A DNA stretch of 60,393 bases from assembly GCA_902586125.1 (NCBI GenBank), contig CACIGI010000007.1, positions 1-60,393 of the forward strand. The letters are read 5' to 3'. The stretch's first letter is position 1. The number at the start of each line of letters is the position of its first letter. The notes beneath the pieces were generated by a model, which was given only the letters and a program-made list of their open reading frames with translations, searched no databases and was not told where the DNA came from. A program made the position numbers and the translations under genes. Shown piece after piece: positions 36,934 to 45,401 of the stretch. This DNA is from an uncultured Pelagibacteraceae bacterium. Its GTDB lineage: Bacteria; Pseudomonadota; Alphaproteobacteria; Pelagibacterales; Pelagibacteraceae.

Positions 36934-38730
36934 ATGTTAGAATTTTTGAAAAAAAATATATTCATTATTATTCTATCTACTATCACACTATTTATAGGTT
37001 TTTTAACTTTTTTAACATTCATTGATAGAAGTTTTGTTGAATTAAATCAAAAAAATTTACAATATTTATTAATTTTAAATATTTTTTTACTCGTATTACT
37101 ATTTATATTTATCTTTGTTGAAGTTAAGAATTCTATTAAGAATGATATTGATGAAGATGGTTTAACTTCTAACAAAAAATATATAACTTATTTCTCTTTG
37201 TTTACTCTTATACCTTCAATCTTAATTTCAATCTTCTCTTTATTTCTTTTTTCTTTCGCGTTAGAAAAGTATTTTGACAAAAAAGTCACTACAGTTGTTA
37301 ATAATTCTTATGAACTTGCAAAAAATTATGTTGAAGAGGTGAGAAACAAAATTCAATCAGATATTATTTTGATTGCCTTCGATACGAATAAAAGTGCTAA
37401 TTTTTTAAATGAAAATGTAAATGAATATCTAAGGTTTTTGAGAACACAAAAAATTATTAGAGATGTTGATGAAATCCATATTATTAATAAAGACAAAAAA
37501 TTATTATATTCAACGGAAAAAAAAGAAAAATACGTACCGCCAGTTGACAAAGCTCTAAATTTAGTACTCGAAGATGACAGACCATTAAAAATAATTAATA
37601 CAAAAGAAAACATTTCTGCCGCTATAATGCGACTACAATCATCTGAAGATCGTTTTTTGTATGTTGTAAAATTTTTAGATAAAAATATTTCGAATTATTT
37701 AGCTGAGTCCCAAGAAGCTATAAATTTTTATTATACTGTCGAAGAAAGAAGCACAGGAATAAAGATTTCTTTTTTTATAATTTATATAATTATTGTTTCA
37801 TTGTTGTTATTTATCTCTATTACAATTGCAATTAGATTTTCTTCAAGATTTTTTAGATCTATTAATAATCTAATTTTTGCTTCAACAGAAATAGGTCATG
37901 GAAATCTTAATGCAAAAGTACCAGAAATTAAAACTGATAAAGATATGGAAGTTTTAAATAAAAATTTTAATTCCATGATTAGTAGACTTAAAAACCAGCA
38001 AGAAAAATTAATTATAAATGAGAGGTATAAAGCATGGGGAAATTTATCAAGAAAACTAGCCCATGAAATTAAAAATCCCCTTACACCAATTCAATTAACA
38101 ATTGATCGAATTAGAAATAAATACTCTGAACAAATCACCAATGAAGACCAAGAGTCATTTAGAGAAAATTTGAAAATTATAAATACTCAAATAAAACAAA
38201 TAGAAAATTTAGTTAATGAATTCTCAGATTTTGCAAGAATGCCAAAACCGATTTTAAAAAAAAATAATTTAGTGAAGTTACTATATGAAAATATCAAATT
38301 ATTATCAGAGGTTAATAAATCCATTGAAATAAACTTAAACAAAAAAGATGTGGAGATTTTACTCGAATGCGACAAAGAGCAAATTTCAAGAGTTTTCATT
38401 AACTTAATAAAGAATTCTATTGAGAGCATTGAACAAAAAGTTGAAAAAAACCCCGATTTTAAAAAGAAAATTTTAATTGATATTTCATCAAATAATGACC
38501 ATATTTTAATATCAATAGAGGACAATGGTGTTGGTTTTGACAAAAATAATATTGAGGAAATTTTAAATCCGTATTACACAACAAAAAAAAATGGAACTGG
38601 ACTAGGCCTATCTATAGTAAACAAAATTATAAATGATCACAAAGGTGAACTTGAATTCATTCCAATTAATAATGGCGCAAAAATACAGATAAGATTTTAT
38701 TTTAATGACAACAGAAATATTAATAGTTGA
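36934..38730 (+). CDS. ntrY: Nitrogen-regulation sensor histidine kinase NtrY
   Basis: This membrane sensor kinase is the partner of NtrX. It has three N-terminal transmembrane helices (about residues 9-30, 44-63 and 85-110), a periplasmic region, a fourth helix (about 277-301), a HAMP domain (about 302-355), a HisKA domain with H377 in LAHEIKNPLTP, and a HATPase domain with NLIKNSIES and GTGLGLSIVNKI. At 598 residues it is shorter than usual NtrY (about 750). The PAS domain usually found between HAMP and HisKA is missing. The start is 8 bases after a strong -10 element. It overlaps ntrX by 26 bases. Confidence 0.92.
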   Translation: MLEFLKKNIFIIILSTITLFIGFLTFLTFIDRSFVELNQKNLQYLLILNIFLLVLLFIFIFVEVKNSIKNDIDEDGLTSNKKYITYFSLFTLIPSILISIFSLFLFSFALEKYFDKKVTTVVNNSYELAKNYVEEVRNKIQSDIILIAFDTNKSANFLNENVNEYLRFLRTQKIIRDVDEIHIINKDKKLLYSTEKKEKYVPPVDKALNLVLEDDRPLKIINTKENISAAIMRLQSSEDRFLYVVKFLDKNISNYLAESQEAINFYYTVEERSTGIKISFFIIYIIIVSLLLFISITIAIRFSSRFFRSINNLIFASTEIGHGNLNAKVPEIKTDKDMEVLNKNFNSMISRLKNQQEKLIINERYKAWGNLSRKLAHEIKNPLTPIQLTIDRIRNKYSEQITNEDQESFRENLKIINTQIKQIENLVNEFSDFARMPKPILKKNNLVKLLYENIKLLSEVNKSIEINLNKKDVEILLECDKEQISRVFINLIKNSIESIEQKVEKNPDFKKKILIDISSNNDHILISIEDNGVGFDKNNIEEILNPYYTTKKNGTGLGLSIVNKIINDHKGELEFIPINNGAKIQIRFYFNDNRNINS

Positions 38731-40060
38731 TGATAATGCGGATATAAGAAATATTCTAAATGATTTAATTGTTGATGCTGGTTACAAAACTAGAGTAGCG
38801 GCTAATTATAATCAAGCGTTAAAAGAAATTGATAAAAAAATGCCTGATGTTGCTATCCTAGATGTAAAATTAGATAAAGGTGATAATGATGGAATAGAGC
38901 TATTAACTCATATTAAGTCTAAAAATAAAGATGTTCCAGTAATTATTATTACAGGTCATGCTAATATTGAGATGGCAGTAAATTCATTAAAACATGGCGC
39001 ATTTGAATTTGTAGAAAAACCTTTTGACCAAGCTAGATTATTAAACTTTATAACCAGAGCCGTTGAAAATCTTCAATTAAAAAAACAAAATAAGGATTAT
39101 GAAAATAAGTTATTTTCTTCATATGATTTAATAGGTGACAGTAAAAATATATCTACAATACGAGAACAAATAAAAAAGATATCCTTAACTGAAAGCAGGA
39201 TTCTTATATATGGCCCATCAGGTTCAGGAAAAGAATTAATTGCAAGAAAAATTCATAAAAATTCTAAAAGAGAAAAAAATCCATTTATTGTCTTAAATGG
39301 AGCACTTCTTGACTCAGATAAATATGAACAAGAATTATTTGGGGAGGAAAAAAGTGATGGTTCCATCTCATATGGTGCTTTAGAAAAAGCTAATAAAGGT
39401 ACTTTATTGATTGACCAAGTTTCTGAAATACCTCTTGTAATTCAATCAAAAATATTAAGAGTTCTTATTGATCAAAAATTTAAAAGATTAAATGGTAATA
39501 ATGATATCAATGTTGATGTTAGATTAATTTGTTCATCAAGCAAGGATTTAAAAGATGAAATAAAAATAGGCAATTTTAGAGAGGATCTTTATCATAGATT
39601 AAATGTTTTTGAAATTAACATTAAATCTTTAAATGAAAGAATTTCAGATATACCTCTTTTAATAAGATATTTTTCAAAGATGATTTCTGCAAATTATAAT
39701 ATTAAAGAGTTAGATATTGATGAAAATGATACATATATATTAAATCATAATTGGAAAGGCAATGTGAGAGAACTTAGAAATTTAATTGAAAGGATTGCAA
39801 TTTTACAACCCGACACAAAAGATAAAACTTCTAACATTGTGAAAGAGTCTTTAAAAAGCGACAATTATGATGATAAAATTGCAGAAAATAGTTTATCTGT
39901 GCCGTTAAAAGAGGCTAGAGAAAACTTTGAAAAAGAGTATTTAACTATTCAGCTTAAAAAATTTAATGGAAATATATCTAAAACAGCTAATTTTGTCGGT
40001 ATGGAGAGAAGTGCACTCCACAGAAAGCTTAAAGGCTTAGGAATAAAAGAATTTAACTAA
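38705..40060 (+). CDS. ntrX: NtrC-family response regulator NtrX with degenerate AAA+ domain
   Basis: It has a receiver domain with phospho-acceptor D53, TGHA and K105, an AAA+ domain with Walker A GPSGSGKE (170-177), and a C-terminal Fis-type helix-turn-helix (SKTANFVGMERSALHRKL). Two sigma-54 activation features are altered. The GAFTGA loop is replaced by a sequence around SDGSISYGALEKA (about 217-229), and Walker B reads LLIDQ, with Gln238 in place of the catalytic Glu. It therefore probably does not act as a classical sigma-54 activator. The length of 451 residues is normal. It lies in the ntrYX-trkAH run. Confidence 0.92.
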   Translation: MTTEILIVDDNADIRNILNDLIVDAGYKTRVAANYNQALKEIDKKMPDVAILDVKLDKGDNDGIELLTHIKSKNKDVPVIIITGHANIEMAVNSLKHGAFEFVEKPFDQARLLNFITRAVENLQLKKQNKDYENKLFSSYDLIGDSKNISTIREQIKKISLTESRILIYGPSGSGKELIARKIHKNSKREKNPFIVLNGALLDSDKYEQELFGEEKSDGSISYGALEKANKGTLLIDQVSEIPLVIQSKILRVLIDQKFKRLNGNNDINVDVRLICSSSKDLKDEIKIGNFREDLYHRLNVFEINIKSLNERISDIPLLIRYFSKMISANYNIKELDIDENDTYILNHNWKGNVRELRNLIERIAILQPDTKDKTSNIVKESLKSDNYDDKIAENSLSVPLKEARENFEKEYLTIQLKKFNGNISKTANFVGMERSALHRKLKGLGIKEFN

Positions 40061-40061
40061 A

Positions 40062-41453
40062 ATGAATATAATCATTTGTGGTGCCGGTAGAGTAGGTTTT
40101 ACTATTGCAAAGTTATTGAGTGAACAAGGCCATTCTATAACAGTTATTGATCAATCAAGTGAGGACATACAAAAAATTAACGATAGTTTGGATGTGAAAG
40201 CAATCGTTGGAAAAGCTACATATCCATCAATACTTGAAAAGGCCAATGCTGCTGAAACAGACATGATTATAGCGGTTACGAGGAACGATGAAATTAATAT
40301 GCTTATTTGTCAAATAGCATTCTCAATATTCAATATTCAAAAAAAAATAGCAAGAATTAGATCTCAAGACTATCTAAACCCGAGATTTACTAGAGTTTAT
40401 AATAAAGAAAATTTACCAATTGATGTGATTATTTCTCCCGAGATTGAAATTGCTAAATCAATCCAAAGAAAATTAGAAGCACCAGGTGCATTAGATAGTG
40501 TGCCCTTTGCTGATAACAAAATAAGATTACTTGAAATATTTATTAAAGATGATTGTAAATCTATAGGTATTAAGTTTAATGAGCTAACAAATAAATATCC
40601 AACATTAGAGGCTAATATTATCGGAATTAATAGAGATAATAAATTTTTTATTCCAAAAAAGACAGACTCAGTAAAAAAAGATGACAAAATTTATGTAATC
40701 ATTAACTCATCTCAGATGGCAGAAACTCTTGAAGCTTTTGGACATGAGGAAAAAATTTCAAAAAAGATTTTAATAATAGGTGGAGGAAATATTGGTTTTA
40801 ATTTAGCTAAGAACATTGAAGAAACCTTAGAAACAGTGAGAGTTAAAATCGTTGAAAAGAATAAAGAGCGAGCGGAGTTTTTAGCAAATCAATTAAACGA
40901 TGCTATCGTTATAAATGGTGATGGACTAGATGAAGAAGTTTTAACTGAAGCAAATTTAGGAGAAGCCGAAACTGTATTAGCTCTAACGAATGATGACGAA
41001 GATAACCTAATGGTCAGTGTGTTAGTTGAAAAATTTGCAAAAGACCAAAAAGATATAGATGATAAAAGAACAATGGCATTGATTAACAAACCAAATTATT
41101 CACTTCTCCAATCATCATTAAAAATTGATGATTTAATTGATCCAAGAATGACTACTGTTTCAAGTATTTTAAAACATATCCATAAAGGAACGATTGAAAA
41201 TGCATATACTCTATCAGATGGTGAATACGAAGTAATTGAAGCTGAAATAATTGAAACTTCTGAATTAATCAATAAAGAAATAAAAAATTCCAATTTACCA
41301 GATGAACTAAGAATTGGCGCTGTATTAAGAGATAAAAAAATAATTATACCTAGATCCAATTTTATTTTCAAAAAAGATGATAGAGTTGTATTTATTGTTA
41401 AAAAAGACTCCATATCCTTTGTAGAAAATATTTTTAGATTAAGTTCAGTATAA
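40062..41453 (+). CDS. trkA: Trk potassium uptake regulatory subunit TrkA
   Basis: This cytoplasmic NAD-binding regulator gates the TrkH channel. It has two tandem RCK units: IIICGAGRVGFTIAKLL at residue 2 and ILIIGGGNIGFNLAKNI near residue 236, each a Rossmann dinucleotide motif followed by a TrkA-C domain. The length of 463 residues is normal. It starts one base after ntrX and is followed after 4 bases by trkH, so sensor, regulator and channel appear to be cotranscribed. Confidence 0.95.
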   Translation: MNIIICGAGRVGFTIAKLLSEQGHSITVIDQSSEDIQKINDSLDVKAIVGKATYPSILEKANAAETDMIIAVTRNDEINMLICQIAFSIFNIQKKIARIRSQDYLNPRFTRVYNKENLPIDVIISPEIEIAKSIQRKLEAPGALDSVPFADNKIRLLEIFIKDDCKSIGIKFNELTNKYPTLEANIIGINRDNKFFIPKKTDSVKKDDKIYVIINSSQMAETLEAFGHEEKISKKILIIGGGNIGFNLAKNIEETLETVRVKIVEKNKERAEFLANQLNDAIVINGDGLDEEVLTEANLGEAETVLALTNDDEDNLMVSVLVEKFAKDQKDIDDKRTMALINKPNYSLLQSSLKIDDLIDPRMTTVSSILKHIHKGTIENAYTLSDGEYEVIEAEIIETSELINKEIKNSNLPDELRIGAVLRDKKIIIPRSNFIFKKDDRVVFIVKKDSISFVENIFRLSSV

Positions 41454-41457
41454 TTAG

Positions 41458-42864
41458 ATGTTTGGATTACAAATTAAATATCTAAGTTTCTTTTTTGGAT
41501 TAATTTCTATTTTATCTTTTTTTAATATAATTTACTCTTACTATTTCAATCTTTATCTAAATTTAGATACTTATTATTTAAGTTTATTTTTATCTTTAAT
41601 TCTAGCAATCCTTTTTTATAGTTTAAAAATATCTTCCCAAAAAACATCGATTTTTCAAAAAATTTTAACTGTTTTTCTTGGATATATTTTACTACCTTTA
41701 ATTTTATCTGTCCCTTTTTACCTAAGCATTTACAATCTAACTTTTATAAATTCTTTTTTTGAAGCAGTTTCAGGTTTTACCTCTACTGGTTTTACTATCT
41801 TTGAAAATATAAAAAATATTGACCAAAGTCTGATATTATGGAGATCAACTATCCAATGGATAGGGGGGTTGTATTTCTTATTTTCAATAATTTATCTGAT
41901 AGATATTTATGATGAAAATTTTAAAAAAACGTTAACAAATTTTTTTTCATTTAATACCTCTGAAATATTTAAACAAGCTATTAAAGTGTTTTTTATATAT
42001 TCTGGTATAACTTTAGTAATTTTCATAATATTAAATTTATTTTCCATAAGAACTTTTGACTCATTAAATTTAGCATTTTCTTTAATTTCTTCAGGAGGTT
42101 TTTTACCTACAAACAGTTTGTCTAATATAATTAAGAATGACACTCAAACAATTGTTTTCTCATTTTTAATGTTAACATCTTTTTTTAGCATTTTTTTTAG
42201 TTATAATTTATTTTTCTTTAAGAAAAAAAATATTAATTTTCTATACGAAGATATCAATCTAATAATTTACTTCATTATTGTTTTAATTATTTTCTTTATA
42301 TTTTTTAGTTTTAATCAGAATTTTTTGAATTATTTTTTATCAATATCAAGTAGTATGTCGAATATTGGTTTTGCACTAGATAATTCAAATACAAATTTGA
42401 CTTTCATTTATTTGATTTTGGTAATTATTGGAGGATCTTTTTTTTCTACAAGTTCAGGGCTAAGATTTATGAAAATTTATTCTTTATTTAAATATTCAGT
42501 CAATCAAATTCTATCATTTAGTAGACCAAAGAATATATATAAAAATAAGTTATTTTTCTCTGAAGTTAATTTCGACTTTGATGAGATAAGTAAATATTTT
42601 TTATCTGTTCTCATATTTATCTTATCACTTTTTATTTTAACAACTTTGTTGACCATAAATGAATTTAGCTTTGAAAATTCATTTAAATTATCTATTCTAA
42701 CGTTAATGAATACTGTTAATTCAAGTTCTTATGGTTTAAGTGACTTAACTTTTTACAATCTTACATTTTTTACTAAATATTGTCTTATTTTTTTTATGAT
42801 TGTTGGACGAATTGAGTTGTTAACAATCTTACTTCTTATGAAAAAATTCCTTTTTAAAAATTAG
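41458..42864 (+). CDS. trkH: Trk potassium channel subunit TrkH
   Basis: This membrane subunit of the Trk potassium uptake system is 468 residues with about ten hydrophobic segments. The selectivity-loop regions characteristic of the family are FFEAVSGFTSTGFTIFENI near residue 101, SLISSGGFLPTNS, SISSSMSNIGFALDNSN and NTVNSSSYGLSDL. The IVIIGGSFFSTSSGLRFMK-type segment between them is also typical. It ends 28 bases before tRNA-Arg. No terminator with a T-run was found between them. Confidence 0.93.
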   Translation: MFGLQIKYLSFFFGLISILSFFNIIYSYYFNLYLNLDTYYLSLFLSLILAILFYSLKISSQKTSIFQKILTVFLGYILLPLILSVPFYLSIYNLTFINSFFEAVSGFTSTGFTIFENIKNIDQSLILWRSTIQWIGGLYFLFSIIYLIDIYDENFKKTLTNFFSFNTSEIFKQAIKVFFIYSGITLVIFIILNLFSIRTFDSLNLAFSLISSGGFLPTNSLSNIIKNDTQTIVFSFLMLTSFFSIFFSYNLFFFKKKNINFLYEDINLIIYFIIVLIIFFIFFSFNQNFLNYFLSISSSMSNIGFALDNSNTNLTFIYLILVIIGGSFFSTSSGLRFMKIYSLFKYSVNQILSFSRPKNIYKNKLFFSEVNFDFDEISKYFLSVLIFILSLFILTTLLTINEFSFENSFKLSILTLMNTVNSSSYGLSDLTFYNLTFFTKYCLIFFMIVGRIELLTILLLMKKFLFKN

Positions 42865-42892
42865 TTAATTATTGTATATGTAATAAGATTTT

Positions 42893-42969
42893 GCGCCCTT
42901 AGCTCAGCTGGATAGAGCATCGGTTTTCTAAACCGAGGGTCGTAGGTTCGAATCCTTCAGGGCGCGCCA
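42893..42969 (+). tRNA. tRNA-Arg (anticodon TCT)
   Basis: The acceptor stem GCGCCCT pairs perfectly with AGGGCGC. The anticodon stem TCGGT/ACCGA encloses the seven-base loop TTTCTAA, giving anticodon TCT, which reads AGA/AGG. The T arm has GTTCGAATC, and the gene encodes a discriminator G and the CCA end. Total length is 77 bases. AGA is the dominant arginine codon in this AT-rich genome. Confidence 0.95.
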
Positions 42970-43041
42970 TACTAGCACATTTTTGGTTAAAATTTATCTT
43001 GACTAGATTTTCAATTAATTCGAAATGAGATTAAATTTTCC

Positions 43042-43070
43042 TTGAACCCCTATTTTTATCATGTTTAAAT
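43042..43070 (+). promoter_or_regulatory. Candidate promoter of the aapJ transporter gene
   Basis: TTGAAC (43042-43047), a 17-base spacer, then TTAAAT (43065-43070) preceded by TG one base before, an extended -10. This would start transcription near 43077, about 57 bases before the aapJ ATG. A TTGACT at 42999-43004 has no matching -10 at normal spacing. The assignment is by pattern only. Confidence 0.4.
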
Positions 43071-43096
43071 TAAGGATATTCAAAAGTAATTTTGAA

Positions 43097-43114
43097 TTAT
43101 TTGTTAACAAATAA
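43097..43114. promoter_or_regulatory. Perfect 18-base palindrome in the aapJ leader
   Basis: TTATTTGTTAACAAATAA is an uninterrupted palindrome centred on GTTAAC, lying between the predicted promoter and the ribosome-binding site (AGGAAG) of aapJ. As DNA it could be a dimer-binding operator; as RNA it could fold into a seven-pair hairpin with a TTAA loop. Its function is unknown. Confidence 0.45.
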
Positions 43115-43133
43115 ATAAACAATAGGAAGAAAT

Positions 43134-44174
43134 ATGTTTAAATACTTAAAACAATTAACTTCTTTAGTTGCTATGGTTGCTGTGTTGTTCACTTTTACAA
43201 CAGAGTCTATGGCTGCTAAAAAATCTAAAACACTTAAAAACACTCAGAAAAAAGGGTTTGTAAGATGTGGAGTATCTCAAGGTCTTCCAGGATTTTCTAA
43301 TGCTGATGCTGCAGGAAATTGGACTGGTGTTGACGTTGACGTATGTAGAGCTGTAGCTGCTGCAGTATTAGGTGATGCAAATAAAGTTAAGTTTACACCA
43401 CTAAGTGCTAAAGAAAGATTTACTGCTTTAACTTCTGGTGAGATTGATATCTTATCAAGAAACACAACTTGGACTCTTTCTAGAGATGCTGATATCGGAC
43501 TTACTTTCGTTGGAGTAAACTTCTACGATGGTCAAGGCTTTATGGTAAGAAAAAGCTCAGGTATAACTTCAACTGGTCAATTCAAAGATGGTATCTCAGC
43601 TTGTACTAACATTGGTACAACAACTGAGTTAAACATGAGAGACTTCTTTAACTCAAAAGGAATTTCTTATGAGCCAGTTGCTTTCGAAAAAGCTGACGAA
43701 GTTGTTGCTGCTTACGATGCAGGTAGATGTGATACATACACTACTGATAAATCTGGTTTAGCTGCTCAAAGAACAAAAATGAAAAACCCTGATGAACACA
43801 TTGTTCTACCAGAAACTATTTCTAAAGAACCTTTAGGACCAGTTGTTAGACAAGGTGATGCAGTTTGGGAAGATATCGTAAGATGGTCTTTGAACACTAT
43901 GATAGAAGCTGAAGAGTATGGTATCACTTCAGCAAATGCAGACATGATGAAAACCTCAGACAACCCAGCAATCAAAAGATTAGTTGGAGCTGAAGGTGAA
44001 TTAGGTGCTGCTTTTGGTCTAGACAACGACTGGAGCTTAAGAATTATCAAGCAAGTTGGTAATTATGGTGAGAGTTATAAGAGAAATATAGCTGACACTG
44101 GAATTTTACCAGACAGAGGTCCAAACCAATTATGGACAAAAGGCGGAATACTTTACGTTCCACCTGCAAGATAA
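43134..44174 (+). CDS. aapJ: General L-amino acid ABC transporter, substrate-binding protein
   Basis: This is the periplasmic binding protein of an AapJQMP/BztABCD-type importer with broad L-amino-acid specificity. It has a signal peptide (residues 1 to about 28, ending at SMAAK), the GFVRCGVSQGLPGFSNAD start of the mature protein, GVDVDVCRAVAAAVLGD, and the DTYTTDKSGLAAQR ligand region. The length of 346 residues is normal. The ribosome-binding site AGGAAG is strong for this genome, and codon choice is richer in C-ending codons than in neighbours, consistent with very high expression. A strong terminator separates it from the permease genes. Confidence 0.94.
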   Translation: MFKYLKQLTSLVAMVAVLFTFTTESMAAKKSKTLKNTQKKGFVRCGVSQGLPGFSNADAAGNWTGVDVDVCRAVAAAVLGDANKVKFTPLSAKERFTALTSGEIDILSRNTTWTLSRDADIGLTFVGVNFYDGQGFMVRKSSGITSTGQFKDGISACTNIGTTTELNMRDFFNSKGISYEPVAFEKADEVVAAYDAGRCDTYTTDKSGLAAQRTKMKNPDEHIVLPETISKEPLGPVVRQGDAVWEDIVRWSLNTMIEAEEYGITSANADMMKTSDNPAIKRLVGAEGELGAAFGLDNDWSLRIIKQVGNYGESYKRNIADTGILPDRGPNQLWTKGGILYVPPAR

Positions 44175-44195
44175 TTGTAAGTTTAAATTAATTAA

Positions 44196-44225
44196 AAAGG
44201 GCTAGATTTTTCTAGCCCTTTTTTT
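44196..44225 (+). terminator. Intrinsic terminator between aapJ and aapQ
   Basis: AAAGGGCTAGA (44196-44206), loop TTTT, then TCTAGCCCTTT (44211-44221) forms eleven perfect pairs and runs into a T tract to 44225. It lies 22 bases after the aapJ stop and 25 bases before the aapQ start, so it probably limits permease expression relative to the binding protein. Confidence 0.9.
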
Positions 44226-44249
44226 ATAAACTCATATATTATCGGCAAA

Positions 44250-45401
44250 GTGAATTTTAAACTTAAAGATATAGTCCCACAATTAATTACGGTTTTAGCT
44301 GTAGTCTTAGTTTTTGGTTTTTTTACTTATAACGCCCAAATCAATATGGAAAATAGAGGTATTGATTTTGGTTATGGTTTTCTATCTCAAGAATCTTCTT
44401 TTGACGTTCAGTTTTCATTAATTGAATATGATGGATCACATTCGTATTTCAGAGCCTATTTAGTTGGTCTTCTAAATACCATTCTTGTTTCAGTCATCGG
44501 AATAATTATTGCAACAATATTAGGAGTAATAGTTGGTATAGCAAGATTATCCCCTAATTATTTAATTAATAAATTTGCAGCTTTCTATGTTGAATTTTTT
44601 AGAAATATTCCACTACTTTTACAAATATTTTTTTGGTATTTTGCTGCATTACGTGCTTTACCACTTCCGCAGGATGCTGAAGCAATGTTTGGAGTTTTTT
44701 TTCTAACTATAAAAGGCTTGTATGTTCCAGCATTTATTTGGCAAAATTTTAATATTTTCTTTTATTCAATTATAGCTGCAATCATAGCAATCATTGTTAT
44801 ACGAGCGCATGCCAAAAAAGTTCAGGAAAATCAAGGTAAACAAATTCCAGTTTTTTTAATTTCTCTAGGACTGATATTTATTCTTCCATTTTTAAGTTTT
44901 TTAATTGGAGGCGTAAGACTTTCTTTTGAAGTTCCTGTTTTAAAACAATTGGCAACAACGTCATTTATTTATGAGGGTGGAGTTAGTTTACCCCCAGAAT
45001 TAATAGCATTAACATTATCTTTATCTTTATATACAGCAACATTTATCGCAGAATGTGTCAGAGCTGGAATTCAAGGTGTTGGTAAAGGTCAAAAAGAGGC
45101 AGCAGCATCAATCGGACTTACCCCTAATCAAGTACTTAAATTAGTTATTATGCCTCAAGCTTTGAGAATAATAATTCCGCCAACAACAAATCAATATCTA
45201 AATTTAACTAAAAATTCATCTTTAGCGGCAGCGATAGCTTATCCAGATTTAGTATTAGTCTTTGCCGGAACAGCATTAATGCAAACAGGTAAGGCAATTG
45301 AAATAGTATCAATCACTATGTTTACTTATCTAACTTTGAGCATTTCGATCTCAATTTTAATGAACTGGTATAATAAAAAAATAGCTATTCAGGAGAAATA
45401 A
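44250..45401 (+). CDS. aapQ: General L-amino acid ABC transporter, permease AapQ/BztB
   Basis: This is an inner-membrane permease of the polar amino-acid transporter family. It has a first helix (about residues 10-27), a periplasmic segment, and several further helices. The HisM-type VEFFRNIPLLLQIFFWYF appears near residue 113, and the EAA-like loop with GVGKGQKEAAASIGL is near residue 285. The start is GTG at 44250. The length of 383 residues is normal. It shares one base with aapM and presumably depends on read-through of the terminator after aapJ or a weak internal promoter. Confidence 0.93.
   Translation: MNFKLKDIVPQLITVLAVVLVFGFFTYNAQINMENRGIDFGYGFLSQESSFDVQFSLIEYDGSHSYFRAYLVGLLNTILVSVIGIIIATILGVIVGIARLSPNYLINKFAAFYVEFFRNIPLLLQIFFWYFAALRALPLPQDAEAMFGVFFLTIKGLYVPAFIWQNFNIFFYSIIAAIIAIIVIRAHAKKVQENQGKQIPVFLISLGLIFILPFLSFLIGGVRLSFEVPVLKQLATTSFIYEGGVSLPPELIALTLSLSLYTATFIAECVRAGIQGVGKGQKEAAASIGLTPNQVLKLVIMPQALRIIIPPTTNQYLNLTKNSSLAAAIAYPDLVLVFAGTALMQTGKAIEIVSITMFTYLTLSISISILMNWYNKKIAIQEK

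Noticed and set aside
36934-42864. Horizontal acquisition of the ntrYX-trkAH region
   Set aside because: Base composition and gene order match the rest of the window and the alphaproteobacterial backbone.
42999-43004. TTGACT as the -35 of aapJ
   Set aside because: There is no acceptable -10 at 16-18 bases; the TTGAAC/TTAAAT pair downstream fits better.
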